From Alisma plantago-aquatica (lineage: Eukaryota; Streptophyta; Magnoliopsida; Alismatales; Alismataceae), in assembly GCA_963693085.1 (NCBI GenBank), contig OY856413.1:744708556-744772555 (forward strand): DNA of 64,000 bases. The letters run 5' to 3'. Positions within the stretch are counted from its first letter, which is position 1. Each line of letters starts with the position of its first letter. Shown one piece after another: positions 37,002-50,024 of the stretch. The notes under the pieces were generated by a model that ran no database searches, was not told where the DNA came from, and worked only from the letters and a program-made list of their open reading frames with translations. Made by a program: the position numbers and the translations under genes.

Positions 37002-40000
37002 TGTAAGACCTGTGACCTATATTAGTGTTTGATCTTGCTTGCTTTGCATAATAAGATGATTAAACCTTAATATAATCATGTGATGGACCTTAATAACATG
37101 TTATGTGCTTATGTTTTCAGTTTGGTCCAGTTTGGTTGATGTTTGAGCTAGCTATGCTATATGTTTGCTCGTTTCAGACCAAGTTACAATTTATGCATGT
37201 TGAGGGTCTATCTTGCAATTTGTCACATGTAAGTTGTACCTCTTGTTCTTTGTCCTCGTGAGAGAGAGAGAGAGTGATTCTTAGGGGTGCCTTGTTAAAC
37301 CTTTCGATGATGAGGTGGCATCATGTGTATCAACCTAGGGTTGTCATGTTTTGCATGTGTTGCATGGATGGTGGTGTCGACCATGTTGTGTTCCTTGAGT
37401 GTAGAGATCATGTGTTTTGTGTGTTGAGAGTGTTGCGATTAAAACACCTTGCTTTGATGGTGTTTTTAGCAACCTAGGTGCCCTATACTTGGTTAAGTTC
37501 ACTAGGTTTTCTTTGTGTTGAGATATGTGTCGACCTGGTGTTGAGTGACATAGTGTAGAGATTGCTACTATGTTCAACCCTGGCTTTGCTTTGACCGAAG
37601 TGTGTAGTGGACCTAAGTGGTATCTACACTACCTTGTTCTTATTACCCTTTGATGCATGCATGTATTGAGTGCTTGCATGGTCGTGGCTTTGTTGGACAT
37701 GTGTCCTTTTTGGTGCTCTTATATCTTGACACCTCATGATCTTTACCTCCCTCCTACCCTTTAGTATATATGATCTTTCTTTTACATGCAAGTATACCCA
37801 TTATCTCTCTTTTTCCCCTCCTCTTGCTTATGTTCAACCTTGATCTTGGTAGTTCAAGTAGAGGTGCTGACATTGGAGAAGGTGGTCTTCTTCTTCTTGC
37901 ATGTGGTCATCTAGGGCTTGATCATCTTCCTTGTGGTGGTTCTTGATGACACTCAACCTTGGTAAGATGTTATCTCTCCTTAGTCTCATTTTCTTGAACC
38001 CTACATATTCCTTTCTTCTCTTGCTCATTAGGCTAAGGGTTATCGTGGTGCTATCTTGAGGATCTTCTCTCCATAGAGGTCGAGATCCATGGTTTTTCAT
38101 GAGAGTACCCTAGTGAGATGAAGCTTTCTTCTTTCTTCTTTCTTTTTGGCCTATGGTTTTAACCATCTCTCTTATGAGATTCCTTTGACCTTGGTGTGTT
38201 CTTCTTCTCATGAGGTGATCTTGCTTGGTCGTGGAGTTGATTAAAGCTTGTAGTTTCTCTTCTCTCTTAGAGCTTGTACTTTGAGAGTTAATCTTCACCT
38301 CAAGGCAGGTTATATAACTCTTCCCTCTACTATTGTTGCACCTTTATCTTACCTGCATGATATTGTTTAATCTCTAAAACATGATAATAAGTTAATGGGT
38401 AATGCTAACTTGATTTAGGGTTTAATATTATAAAGTGTTTTTATGTAGATTATTGTTTCTCCTAAACCCTAATTCATAAACTCGATATGTTAATGATGGC
38501 GGATGTTGTTGTTTCTTACATACATCTTTATTGTTGGCTTGTCTACCATATTTTGGGTCAATTTTACATGATTTTGGAGGTATTGATCTTTGGTTGCATT
38601 AGTTGGATGCATGGTTTTCCCTCTCTCCTCATAGTTCTCCATGTGTACCCTCATGACACTTGCTTTAAGGTTTTTGATGATCATCTTTCAAAAAGGGTTC
38701 TTGTGATGACTTTTTAGTTTTTCTTAGTGTTAATCATCTTTTTGAGGTCACTACATACCTTAGTGGTCACCACATGCTTATCTTGCTTTTGGTCACAATG
38801 TTCTCTGATCTGTGGTCGCTAGGGTGTGTTGGTCGCTGCCAAATCCTGACCCTAATCTTCTTTGGTTGCCACACAAGTTGATGTGTCGGTCGCTACACTT
38901 GGTTTTATTCTTGGATGGTCACAATAGTGATTATTACCTAGCTAAGTGCTAACCATAATTCCATGTGGTCACTACACATGTTGAGCCATGTGGTTGCTAC
39001 ACATGTTGAGTCATGTGGTTGCTATGTGGTTTGGCTGATACATAGTGTTGTTTGGAACATTTAGTTGATCATAATGATAATTCCTAACCCTAATGTCCTC
39101 CAAGAATGTGGGAAGTGATGTATCTAGGGTTTGATGTTGAATATCGTGATGGAAACCCTATCTGGTTACCTGTGAGAAACCCTAACCTAGTATGGACATA
39201 TGATGTACTTGCTTAGCTTGCTTGAATAAATAGTAGGTAATAGAGTACTTTTGCTATCCTACTTGTGTGACCCTAATGTTGTAGGATGAATGTACATCAT
39301 ATATTTTTATTGCTATTCTTTCTCTTATATGACACAAGTTGATGATTATGATCCTTGACGAGACATGATAAGATAATGTTGTTATGCAGACTATGTGATT
39401 GGGTCTTATGACCTGGCAGAGGCTTAATGCCTAATTTGAAGTGATATCCTATAGTGATGTGTTGAGGGATGGTTATCCCAGGATGAAGTGATAATGATGA
39501 TGACCTTATAAGGAAGTGGTATCATGTGATGATGTGATAAGTTTATACCTTATACATTTTATATCCACTGACATTGTAATCTACCCTAATCTTGGTAGAA
39601 ATGGTCTATGGTTTGTAGGTTGTAACTTGATTGATGCTAAAAGATACCCAATTGGCATAACTAATTAATAGAAACCTAATCATGTAGTTTCCATGTGCCA
39701 TAGATTCATTACATTGTTAGAACTTGCTAGATGGTGAAATGAGTAATTCCTGCAAGAAACTCAGAGTGCATATTGTTGAATATGTGGGGGCACTAGAAGA
39801 GGGTACATCCTTGCATCCATAATATAGGTTATGGAGCAGTCATGCCCTGGGATTTGTGATATGGAAAGGTAGAAATACAATTACATGATGCCTAATATAG
39901 AACGAGCATGGATGACATGTTCTCTAGTGTTGTGATCTATTCCAATATCAAACTAGGTGTTTTTTAGCTTGACTATATGTCACTGGTGGTAGTTGATAAT

Positions 40001-40948
40001 TATGTCTCTACTGTGTCTCTCGTACTGACCGAAAGGTGTGGGTGAGATCATGGAGTCTGGTTCTTTCATAGAGCTTATATGTCACTGATTTCAACTTAGC
40101 AGTGGTCCGTTGGATTTGGGTGGTACGACTCAAATCCTCAGGGCATAATTAATGATGTAATACCATTATGTAGTATAATTGCTTAGGGTAAAAAATGAAT
40201 CACATTGGATGACCCCTTTTGTTGTTCCTTATAATGCTTAGCTATTATCTCGTATACATATGATTCATATTTGTTCTTAAAATATAAGATGTTGTATTGA
40301 TTAGTGTAGCTGCTTAAACTAATTAAACAATGTGAACTGGTTTGCTTATATCATTTAGTTGAATCTTCTCATCTTCATTATAATGCTATCTTCCTGGTTT
40401 AATATATCAATGTTGATAATAGTTGTTGGCAGATATTTATATCTCTCATGGGATGTTTGTCTCACTCTGTGGGTTTCCGCATCTTTTAGGTGGTCGTGCA
40501 TGATGAGGTAGATATTGTGCGGTTGAGGAAGAGAAGCAAGGAGAGCAGTAGTTGTTGAAGGTTGGATATGCTGCTAGTGTGTTATAGTAGAGTCCTATGT
40601 GTCGTCCATGTACTCTCAGGTCCTTGGGGAGGTTTTTTAGATATTGTACATCTATATGAGTTTTTGGTAGTGTTCCATGGTTGTATGTATGGCTTGTATA
40701 TATGAACATGTTATCTATTGTGATAGGTTGTGGCAAGTTGGCTGGTGAATAGTGATGTTTATACCTTTTTGGTATTATATGTGATACAGGTGGAATAGTT
40801 TATGGACTTGGATGTAATATGTTTTCATTTGAGATATATATAAGTGATCAATTTTAATTTACTATGTGTTCTAGAAAATCTGGATGTTTAGTGTTAATCT
40901 CGCACTTTGATTTGAGTAATCTCTCTCTTTGGGAAGCGGGTTGTCATA
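37002..40948 (+). repeat. Element C 5' LTR (about 3947 bp)
   Basis: Matches 52907-57154 throughout. It includes a short AG run near 37260, a TATA-like site (37765-37771) and stretches built on GTGGTCGCTAC-type motifs (38770-39020). Near 40835 it has only a 12-bp AT stretch where the other LTR has about 365 bp. No gene is seen. The longer open frames on both strands are LTR artefacts. Confidence 0.88.
37765..37771 (+). promoter_or_regulatory. TATA-like box in LTR C (left copy)
   Basis: TATATAT, about 764 bp inside the LTR. The counterpart is at 53653-53659, about 747 bp inside the other LTR. The same relative placement is seen in elements A and B. Confidence 0.35.
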
Positions 40949-41085
40949 GGGAAAGTTGGTTTCATAGCTTTAGGTTCACTGAGTCTACATGACATAGGAC
41001 TAAGGTTTGTGTTTGTTCTAGTGCCATCCAACATATTTGATCATAACTCCTCCTTAGGTAGAAGAACAAGAAGAAGGGAAAAGAT
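40949..41085 (+). other. Element C leader with damaged primer-binding site
   Basis: The 12 bases TGGTTTCATAGC near 40957-40968 correspond to the initiator-Met site TGGTATCAGAGC with two changes. They are followed by TTCACTGAGTCTACATGACA, which is also conserved (in reverse orientation) upstream of gag in A and B. This supports the LTR end just before it. Confidence 0.7.
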
Positions 41086-42876
41086 ATGTGTGGAGAACAC
41101 GAAGAACATGCTGAGATCAATGTGGTGGCACCACGAGGTGGTGTGAGGAGGCAAGAAAGGGTTGATGGAGTACCTGAGGAGACTCAGTTCGACCCAATAG
41201 CTGTGGTCAATCCCACTTTTTAATCCTTGTTTAGATAGTTCATGTCCAAGATGACACATATGGTGGATAGAATGCATGTACCCCAAGTTAGGGAAGTTGT
41301 CTCCAATGTAGAATCTCATGGTTTTGGGAAGACCTTTGAAAGACTAAGGCATGTGGGGGGCAATAGAGTACGCTGGTATGACTGATCTGATAGATGCTAA
41401 CATGTGGTTGATCGAGATGGAGAAGGCCTTTGAGATCCTCAACATCCCAAAGGAGGATAAGGTGAAGCATGTTGTTTACCTATTGAAGAGGAGTGTTGGT
41501 CATTGGTAGGCCATCGAGGAGGAAAAGAGGCATGGAGTGGTGATTAGTTTGGAAGCTTTTTGGCGAGAGTTTGTGAGATGATACTTTTTGGAGTCCTATC
41601 TGGATGAGAAGATCTCTCAGTTCAAGAAGATCCAATAGGGATCTATGATGATCAATGAGTATGAGGCAAAGTTCATGGAGTTGCTAAGGTTTTGTCTGCA
41701 TATGGCTTCTATAGATAAGGAGAGGATCATGCATTTTGAGAAGGGTTTGGCTCAAAGTTGATGATGAGGATGTTAGCTTTACTGAACATGGAGTAGTTTG
41801 CCATGTTTGTGGAGTCTGTGACACAGATTGAGTGTTTAGTAATAGAGAGACACGGGGCAAACACCAAGAAGAGACTGGCACAGTATCAGGGATAGTATTA
41901 TGGAGGCTTCAAGAAGCCTAGGTTTTCATCACCACATTCACAGGAGAGGTCAGTTGTTTAGTCTCAATGGTTGCCGAGCAAGGGCAGAGGTCATAGTTTT
42001 CCACTAAATGGAGCACATAGTGCGACGCCAGCTTCGATGATGGGGCCGTCTAGACCATGGTATGAGAGAAAGACTTGCATCAAGTATGGACAAACTGGGC
42101 ATACCAGACTGTTTTTCCCAATGAAGGATGAGGAGGTGACCCAACATCCAAGTCAAAGTCAGCAAGGGTCGCAACGACAACCATTCAGTAGTGGAAGTGG
42201 TAAAGGATGAGGTCACACATCACAGACTGGTTCATCTAGACAGGCTAGTAGAGGATGGGGGTGACAACAAGCAACAACTCGATTCTATATTATGAGTCAG
42301 CAAGAAGGAGTAGTCAACTCTTTGGTCATGACATGTCATATGGAGTTCTTTCATTCTAATTTATCTTCTTCCTATTTTATATTTGTTTTGGTTGACCTGG
42401 GTGAGACACACTCTTTTATCACTAGAGAATTGACAGCTAGTTGTTCTTTTCCTATTAATAGTAGATGTGATAGTCTTCTCTTAGAACTCCCTTTGGTTGG
42501 TTCCACTGAGTTTGAGGTGTCACCATCATGTGTTCTTTCTTTCTCAGGATGCAACATTCAAGTAGATTTTATACCTCGACATTGACGTGATCCTTGGGAT
42601 GGATACTTTGGAGGAGTGCTAGGTGGTCTAGGATTGTAGTGACAAGGTGGTGACACTCTTTGATGAGGATGTTTCATGGGTCTTCCAAGGAGATAGAAAG
42701 ATTCTCCTGACCTATCTAGTATCATCTATGATAGTGGAGAGGCTGATGAGGTAGGGATGTGAAGCATTTTTGGCACATGCGGTTGATACTAAGGTGAGGA
42801 ATCTTAGTATTCAAGAGGTTCCATTTGTTAAAAAGTTTGAGTATGAATTTCCTGATGAGTTTCCTAGTGTTCCACC
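41086..42876 (+). pseudogene. Element C gag and protease region
   Basis: Starts at ATG 41086 (MCGEHEEHAE). Gag shows GFGKTFERLRHVG, MWLIEMEKAFEILNIPK and INEYEAKFMELLRF. A frameshift sits in a run of six G near 41355, and a compensating one near 41757. The zinc knuckle (42076-42117) has lost two of its three Cys (C-x2-Y-x4-H-x4-F). The protease reads VLVDLGETHSFI (near 42390), where the Gly-Ala after Asp is changed. The region ends at FPDEFPSVPP, where element D is inserted. In A and B the same linker continues directly into RT. Confidence 0.85.
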
Positions 42877-45800
42877 AGTAATGACCCTCAAAATTCAGTC
42901 CCAAAAATTCTTCATGTTTAAAAAAGGTGAAACCCTAGGTTGAATGAATTTTTCTTACATTTGTTCATTTAAGTGGAGACCATGCTTAAGTAGTATGTCA
43001 GAACGAGTTTAGACTACATCAAGATATTATGTGAACCTTTAATTTGATTCATCAACACTTATACACATCAATGTCAATTAATGCACAAAACCTAACCCTA
43101 ATTATGCAATGGTGACTAGTTAGGGGTTAATTGATAGTTTTGGCACACATACATATAAAATTCATCCCATTGATTTGTATATGAATAGATAATAGATTAA
43201 TAGATATTCCCTCGGATTTTGGTAATAAAATTCCTTTTTAATTATTATTAATGTATTAGTTACCCTAAATAGCTAATGGTGCAAAACACTTATTTCCCTA
43301 ACTCTTATCTGAAATCTAATTGGATATTTGAATTCCTCATGGTCGAATCAGATTCCCTACCGAATTTGGATGGATTTGGATAATTCTAGATGCCTCAAAT
43401 GATATTAGGAAGCAAGTGGGAGATAATGATGATTTATGATTAATCATTTAATAACATACATATAATTATCCTAGTTTTATTCCAAAGTTCGGGATATTTG
43501 GCCTTTCCTGGCCTATCACACAATGCTTAAGATGTTTGGTCTCTTTGTGAGCCATTGGATGACAATCAAAGGGTGGGGCATTCATCCCCTACCTCACGTA
43601 AAGTCCACGCGGGAAAGGGAATAGAATCCCGACCCCGGTGGCCTGCGATAACCCAATCCTCTCTCAACGGTTTCCCATTATCTCGATGTCAATGAAACCA
43701 GGAGATCACCGCGATCCTATCGAGCCCTAACTTGCTCAATATAAGTGTCTATTGTGAAATTGCCCAATTCTTCCTCCTCCCCAATCGACGGTGCCACCCT
43801 CCCCTTGGCGGTGACGGTCCATCGAACCAAGAGGAACTAACCCAGGAAGCTTGGGTGGCCCCTGATAAACCATCCCCGTCCACCAATTCTGCCTAAGCTG
43901 ACGCGAGGAACCATCGCGGATTCAATCTACCTTGGTGGCACCGGCGAGCTTGAGCATGAGCCTCCATCCGTCCCAGTTCAATTAAACCTCCAGTAAGCAT
44001 CCTCGCCCCCTCTTCAGTGTTCCCAATATGATTATAGCATGTTCATTCCACTCAACTACTCCACCCACAAATCAGGTTTAGGCCAGGGAAGCTAGACTTC
44101 CGGCCAGGTCTCTCGACTATGAAAAGGCCACAAAAACCAGTTGCCTAGATTTTTTGGACACCTGCAAAGATGATGGCATAGTTGTTTTACTCGAATCACC
44201 TTTGTTGTGTTGTTTTCCAGTTTGAGCTTCATTGCTCTGTTTCCTAAACACCACCGTGACGCTTACAGTTTTGGGAATCTATGGACAATGTTACGGCATC
44301 ACTGACCCCGATTTCCCCTCACAAACTCGTTGGATGCATCGTCTCACTATAGTTCTTCTCTTCTTGTGATTTTGATTATGCTCCAATTGGACGGTCATGG
44401 TGGAAGCCTATTCTTGAGCTCCAGAGAACCATCTGACCTCTTCAATGGGTCACTGAGACTGGGATTTCACAACAAACCCAAGGCATAGTTTTTCTAGTCT
44501 TCGCTTCCTTTAGATCAAAGTTGTGGATCTTGATTTCTTCTGATTCATAGGTCGAAGCTCCATCTCTAGTGATAGGAGTCATGGCCAAGGTAGGAAGAAG
44601 CCTGACATCATTTTGACCTATATACCCTCACAGTCTGACTTAATTTGTCACACATAGATAGGGTACTTTCGACATTTCAGTGATTTCCAATATCAATACG
44701 ATTGAAAGTTGTCCCTAACATCTTTTGACCAAGTCGGCCCCTGTCACGCTATGCTTAGAAAATAGCTTGGAGGGCACATCGGTCTTTTCCCCTACACGAG
44801 GACATGTTTCAAAAATCACATTTAAATGTTTATCTAGCTTCTGATTGGCTAGTTTTAACCTGATCTTTAATAAATCATAGAAAATAATCTAGAGCTCTGA
44901 TGGGGATGATCCATATATGATTTTTGATCATTTTTTCAAGATCTATCACATGGTCTAGTTTCAGACCCAGACTCCTGACCCAATTTCCAAATTTAATTAA
45001 AGAATCATACACCTATGTGAAGAAAATGAAACTAATGTATAATTATGTTATTTACAGGACATTAGGATTGATCAGGACTTCATCTACTGTTAGTATACCT
45101 CCTCAGGATCAAGTAAGAGAGTCCATGCACTTTGAGTATTTAGTATTAGCTTTCATCAGCTTATAATCATTATGATAATCAAGAGGAATGACATGCATAG
45201 TTATGTGTTCAAATTAAATCTTAACAGCATCCAAGTTCCTCTAGAGTTATTTCTTTAATGTTATTCCTCAATGCTATTTCAAGAATCAATGTCACGTTCA
45301 TATGAAATCCAAGTAAAGTTAATTAGTTCCAAGATATTGATGAAATATGTAGTGGGTTGGATTACTTTATCCTCATCATGTTAATGTTGAGCCTACGAGC
45401 CTTATGAGCACCGTTGGTGCATAAGTATCAAGGATATTTTAATCAACCAACAAGATTATGTTATGTGAATCTAAATCCATTGTTCAATTAGTTTCATGCT
45501 TTTTCTTATTGCCAAGTTACTAATTTTTTATAATAATGCTCTATGTCACTTACTCTAATGTGATTTTTATTGTATGCATGGTTGGGGGCGTGATGCCCTC
45601 AGGTACAAGCAACTTCCAAGGAAGGGGTATATGAAGGTCAGCTTAAGGAGTAGATCAACGTTTCCTAAAGATACATATGGTGGGGTAGTTCCATCTACGA
45701 TAGAAGATCCTGATGTTATAGATAACTTCATGTATTAATTATGTTTAATCATGTATACCCTAGTTAGCTTCAATTCAAGAAACCAATTGTGAACAATGTA

Positions 45801-45952
45801 TAAACCAATCTCAATATCAATGCATGGTGTTTGTTTACTTTGTTTGCAATGATTATTGTGATTGTGGCATCCCTTTGATCTAGAGTACCCCATATTATAG
45901 ACAATGTGGGTGTTGCTTCTGTTGCTACGTGTATGCTAAAAGGGGGTGTGAC
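42877..45952 (+). repeat. Element D 5' LTR (3076 bp)
   Basis: The first base appears changed (AGTAATGACC against TGTAACGACC in the partner), and it ends GTGTGACA. A GC-richer block at 43560-44350 is conserved in the partner at 47640-48440 and contains no frame I can recognise. No gene is seen. Confidence 0.87.
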
Positions 45953-46956
45953 AAAATGGTATCATAGCAAATAAATAGATGGCCACCATGTAGAAATCAC
46001 AACCACATGTTCTAAGTCATGGGTATATAATATTAAGTTCAAGATATGGGAAACCAAAGTAGGGTCTTGTCAGAAGACACAAGTTAGATAATGGTTAGGG
46101 TTATGTGCCTAGATGTTTAGATTTTATGTTAAGTTTGAATTTGTACATAGCTTGCTCTCTCTTCTTCCCACGTGTTTGTGGTATGGGACACAGGCTCATG
46201 GGGTTTTGTAGAGAGAATGTTATGTGTAAAATCATACTTGTCTCATCCTCACAAGTGCATGTGGTATGGGACATGTGCATGAGGGAGATGCTGAGATGAG
46301 AGTTGACAATAAAGTTTGACACATATAGCTATATAAACATAATTAATTACAAAATAAAACCAATTATGCATACAAGGGGTACATAATTTGATAGGGATAT
46401 GAAAGAAAAATGATGCACATGCTACTAAACAAATGTTCTCTTCTATTTTATGATTATGTGTTCGGATTGAACGTCATGTGTTATTTCTATGCTTATGGAT
46501 TATGAAATTATGAAAAATCATATCTACGTATAAGAAATCATGTTATGTTGATAATTGTCCTCTCCATCATGTTATGTGAGCCTTAACCAGCCTTATGTGA
46601 GCCTTGATCGGCATGATGTGAGCCTTAACCGGCCTTACGTGAGCCTTAATCAATCTTATTTGAGCCTTAACCGGCCTTATGTGAGCCTTAACCAGCCTTA
46701 TGAGCATTGTGGGTGCAATCAGGAGAGTGACTATATCAACTCAAGTAAAATTCCATTACATTATGAAATTATGTCAAGTTAACCAAGTCCGTATGAAATA
46801 TGTTAACTATGAGTAAGTCATGTCTTATTATGTTAATGAGACTATAAGATAATATTAGATATTTTACATGCACATACTAATTGAAACCCTAAGGTGGGTA
46901 GTACCTCATTATGACATGAAAATTTCAGGGATGACATTTCTATAAGGTGGGTAGGT
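45953..46956 (+). other. Element D internal region, non-coding
   Basis: Carries the primer site TGGTATCATAGC (45957-45968, one change from the initiator-Met type), then AT-rich sequence, a 21-bp minisatellite at 46576-46701, and the polypurine tract ATAAGGTGGGTAGG (46942-46955) just before the 3' LTR. Its short frames (46101-46322 minus, 46555-46782 plus) show no known domain. Confidence 0.85.
46576..46701 (+). repeat. 21-bp minisatellite, six copies, in element D
   Basis: The unit is GTGAGCCTTAACCGGCCTTA plus T, six copies with a few changes. Because 21 is divisible by three, a 75-codon frame across it (46555-46782) reads as a seven-residue repeat (PYVSLNQ). I regard this as a by-product of the repeat length. 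Confidence 0.85.
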
Positions 46957-49900
46957 TGTAACGACCCTCAAAATTTAGTCCCAAAAATTCTTTATGTTTA
47001 ATAAAGGTGAAACCCTAGGTTGAATGAATTTTTCTTACATTTTTTCATTTAAGTGGAGACCATACTTAAGTAGTATGTTAGAACGAGTTTAGACTGCATC
47101 AAGATATTATGTGAACCTTTAATTTGATTCATCAACACTTATACACATCAATGTCAATTAATGCACAAAACCTAACCCTAATTATGCGATGGTGACTAGT
47201 TAGGGGGTTAATTGATAGTTTTGGCACACATACATATAAAATGCATCCCATTGATTTGTATATGAATATATAATAGATTAATAGAGATTCCCTCGGATTT
47301 TGGTAATAAAATTCCTTTTAAATGATTATTAATGTATTAGTTACCCTAAATAGCTAATGGTGAAAAACACATGTTTCCCTAACTGTTATCTAAAATCTAA
47401 TTGGATATTTGAATTCCTCATGGTCGAATCAGCTTCCCTACCAAATTTGGTTGGATTTAGATAATCCTAGATGCCTCAAATGATATTAGGAAGCAAGTGG
47501 GAGATAATGATGATTTATGATTAATCCTTTAATAATGTACATATAATTATCCTAGTTTTATCCCAAAGTTTGGGATATTTGGCCTTGCCCGGCTTGTCAC
47601 ACTATGCTTAAGATGTTTGGGCTCTTTGTGAGCTATTGGATGACAATCAGAGGGTGGGACATTCGTCCCCTACCTTGTGCAAAGTCTGCGTGGGAAAGGG
47701 AACAGAATCCCAACCTCGGTGGCCTACGATAACCCAATCCTCTCTCAATGGTTTCCCGTTATCTCAACACCAATGAAACCAGGAGATCACCGTGATCCTA
47801 TCGAGCCCTAACTTGCTCCATATAAGTGCCTATCACGAAATCTCCCAATTCTTCCTCCTACCCAGTCAACAATGCCACCCTCCCCTTAGTCGTGAGGGTC
47901 CATCAGACCAAGAGGAATTGACCCAGGAAGCTAAGGTGGCTCCCGATAAACCATCCCTGTCCACCAATTCTACCTGATCCAATGTGAGGAATCACTGTGG
48001 ATTCGATCTACCTCAGTGGAGCTGGCAAGCTTGAGCACGAGCCTCCAGCCATCCCAGTTCAATTAAACCTCCAGTAAGCATCCTCACCCCCTCTTCGGTG
48101 TTCCCAAGATGATTATAGCTTGTCCGTTACACTCAGCTACTCCTCCCACAAACAAGGTTTAGGCCAAGGAAGCTAGACTTCCGGCCAGGTCTCTCGGCCA
48201 CAAAAAGGCCACAAAAACCAATTGCCTAGATTCGTTGGACACCCGCAAAGATGATGACATAGTTGTTTTACTCGAATCGCCTTTGTTGTGTCATTTTCCA
48301 GTTCAAGCTTCATTGCTCTGTTTCTTAAACACCACCATGGTGCTTAAATTTTTGGGAGTCTATGGACAGTGCTACGGCATCGTTGACCTCGGTTTCCCCG
48401 CACAAACTCGTTGGATGCACCGTCTCGCTATAGTTCTTCTCTTTGTGTGATTTTGATTCTGCTCTGGTTGGACGGTTATGGTGGAAGCCTATTCTTGAGC
48501 TCCTGAGAACCATCTGACCTCTTCAATGGGTCACTGAGATCGGAATTTCACAACAAACCCAAGGCATAGTTTTTCTTGTCTTCGCTTCCTTTAGATCGAA
48601 GTTGTGGATCCTGATTTCTTCTGATTCATAGGTTGAAGCTCTAGCTCTAGTGATCGAAGACATGGCCAAGGAAGGAAGAAGCTTGACATCATTTTTACAT
48701 ATGTACCCTCACTGTCTGACTTAATGTGTCACACATAGCTAGGGTACTTTCGACATTTCAATGATTTTCAATATCAATACGATTGAAAGTTGTCCCTAAC
48801 ATCTTTTGACCAAGTCGGCCCTTGTCATGCTATGCTTAGAAAATAGGTTGGAGGGAACATTGGTCTTTTCCCATGCGTGAGGGCATGTTTCAAAAATTGC
48901 ATTTAAATGTTTATCTAGCTTCTGATTGGCTAGTTTTAACCTGATCTTTAATAAATCATAGAAAATAATCTAGAGCTATGATGTGGATGATCCATATATG
49001 ATTTTTGATTAGTTTTTCAAGATCTATCACATGGTCCTAGTTTTTGACTTAGATTACTAACCCAATTTCCAAATTTCATTAAAGAATCATACACTTGTGT
49101 TAAGAAAATGAAATTAATGTATAATTATGTTATTTACAGGACATTAGGATTGATCAGTATTTCATATACTGTTAGTATACCTCCTCAGGATCAAGTAAGC
49201 GGATCCATGCACTTTGAGTATTTAGTATTAGCTTTCATAGGCTTATAATCATTATGATAATCAAGAAGAGTGACATGCATAGTTATGTGTTCAAATTAAA
49301 TCTTAACAACATCCAAGTTCCTCTAAAGTTATTTCTTTAATGTTATGCCTCAATGCTATTTCAAGAATCAATGTCATGTTCATATGAAATCCATGTAAAG
49401 TTAATTTGTTCCAAGATATTGATGAAATATGTGGTGGGTTGGATTACTTTATCCTCATCATGTTAATGTTGAGCCTACGGGCCTTATGAGCACCATTGGT
49501 GCATAAGTATCAAGGATACTTTAATTGACTAACAAGATTATGCTATGTGAATCTAAATCTATTGTTCAATTAGTTTCATGTTTTTTCTTATTGCCAAGTT
49601 ACTAAGTTATTATAATAATACTATATGCCTCTTACTCTAAGTTATTGTATGCATGGCTGGGGGTTGATGCCCTCGGGTACAAGCAACTTCCAAGGAAGGG
49701 CTATATGAAGGTCAGCTTAAGGAGTAGATCAACATTTCCTAAAGATGCATATGGTGGGGTGCCATCTACAATGGAAGATCCTGATGTTATAGTTAACTTC
49801 ATGTATTAATTATGTTTAATCATGTATACCCTAGTTAGCTTCATTTCAAGGAACCAATTGTGAATAATGTATAAATCAATCTCAATATCAATGCATGGTG

Positions 49901-50024
49901 TTTGTTTACTTTGTTTGCAATGATTATTGTGATTGTGACATCCCTTTGAGCTAGAGTACCCCATATTATAGACAAAGTGGGTGTTGCTTCTGTTTCTACG
50001 TGTATGCTAAAAGGTGGTGTTACA
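46957..50024 (+). repeat. Element D 3' LTR (3068 bp)
   Basis: Full-length partner of 42877-45952, with differences that are mainly C/T and G/A. It ends GGTGTTACA, followed by resumed element C coding sequence. Confidence 0.88.

Larger units (their letters stand above)
42877..50024 (+). mobile_element. Element D: non-coding LTR retrotransposon (LARD-like), 7148 bp
   Basis: Two LTRs of about 3.07 kb (42877-45952 and 46957-50024) flank an internal region of only 1004 bp with no gag or pol. Landmarks are complete: a primer site at 45957-45968, a polypurine tract at 46942-46955, LTR ends TGTAACGACCC and GTTACA in the right copy, and flanks CCACC (42872-42876) and ACACC (50025-50029) that fit a 5-bp target duplication with one change. 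The first 143 bp of the LTRs differ at eight positions. It would depend on proteins from another element. The TGTAACGACCC start and initiator-Met primer are compatible with a gypsy-type helper. Confidence 0.88.

Noticed and set aside
42877..50024. A simple tandem duplication of about 4.08 kb.
   Set aside because: The second copy lacks the last 1 kb of the first. That kilobase is bounded by a primer-binding site and a polypurine tract, so the LTR-element reading fits better.
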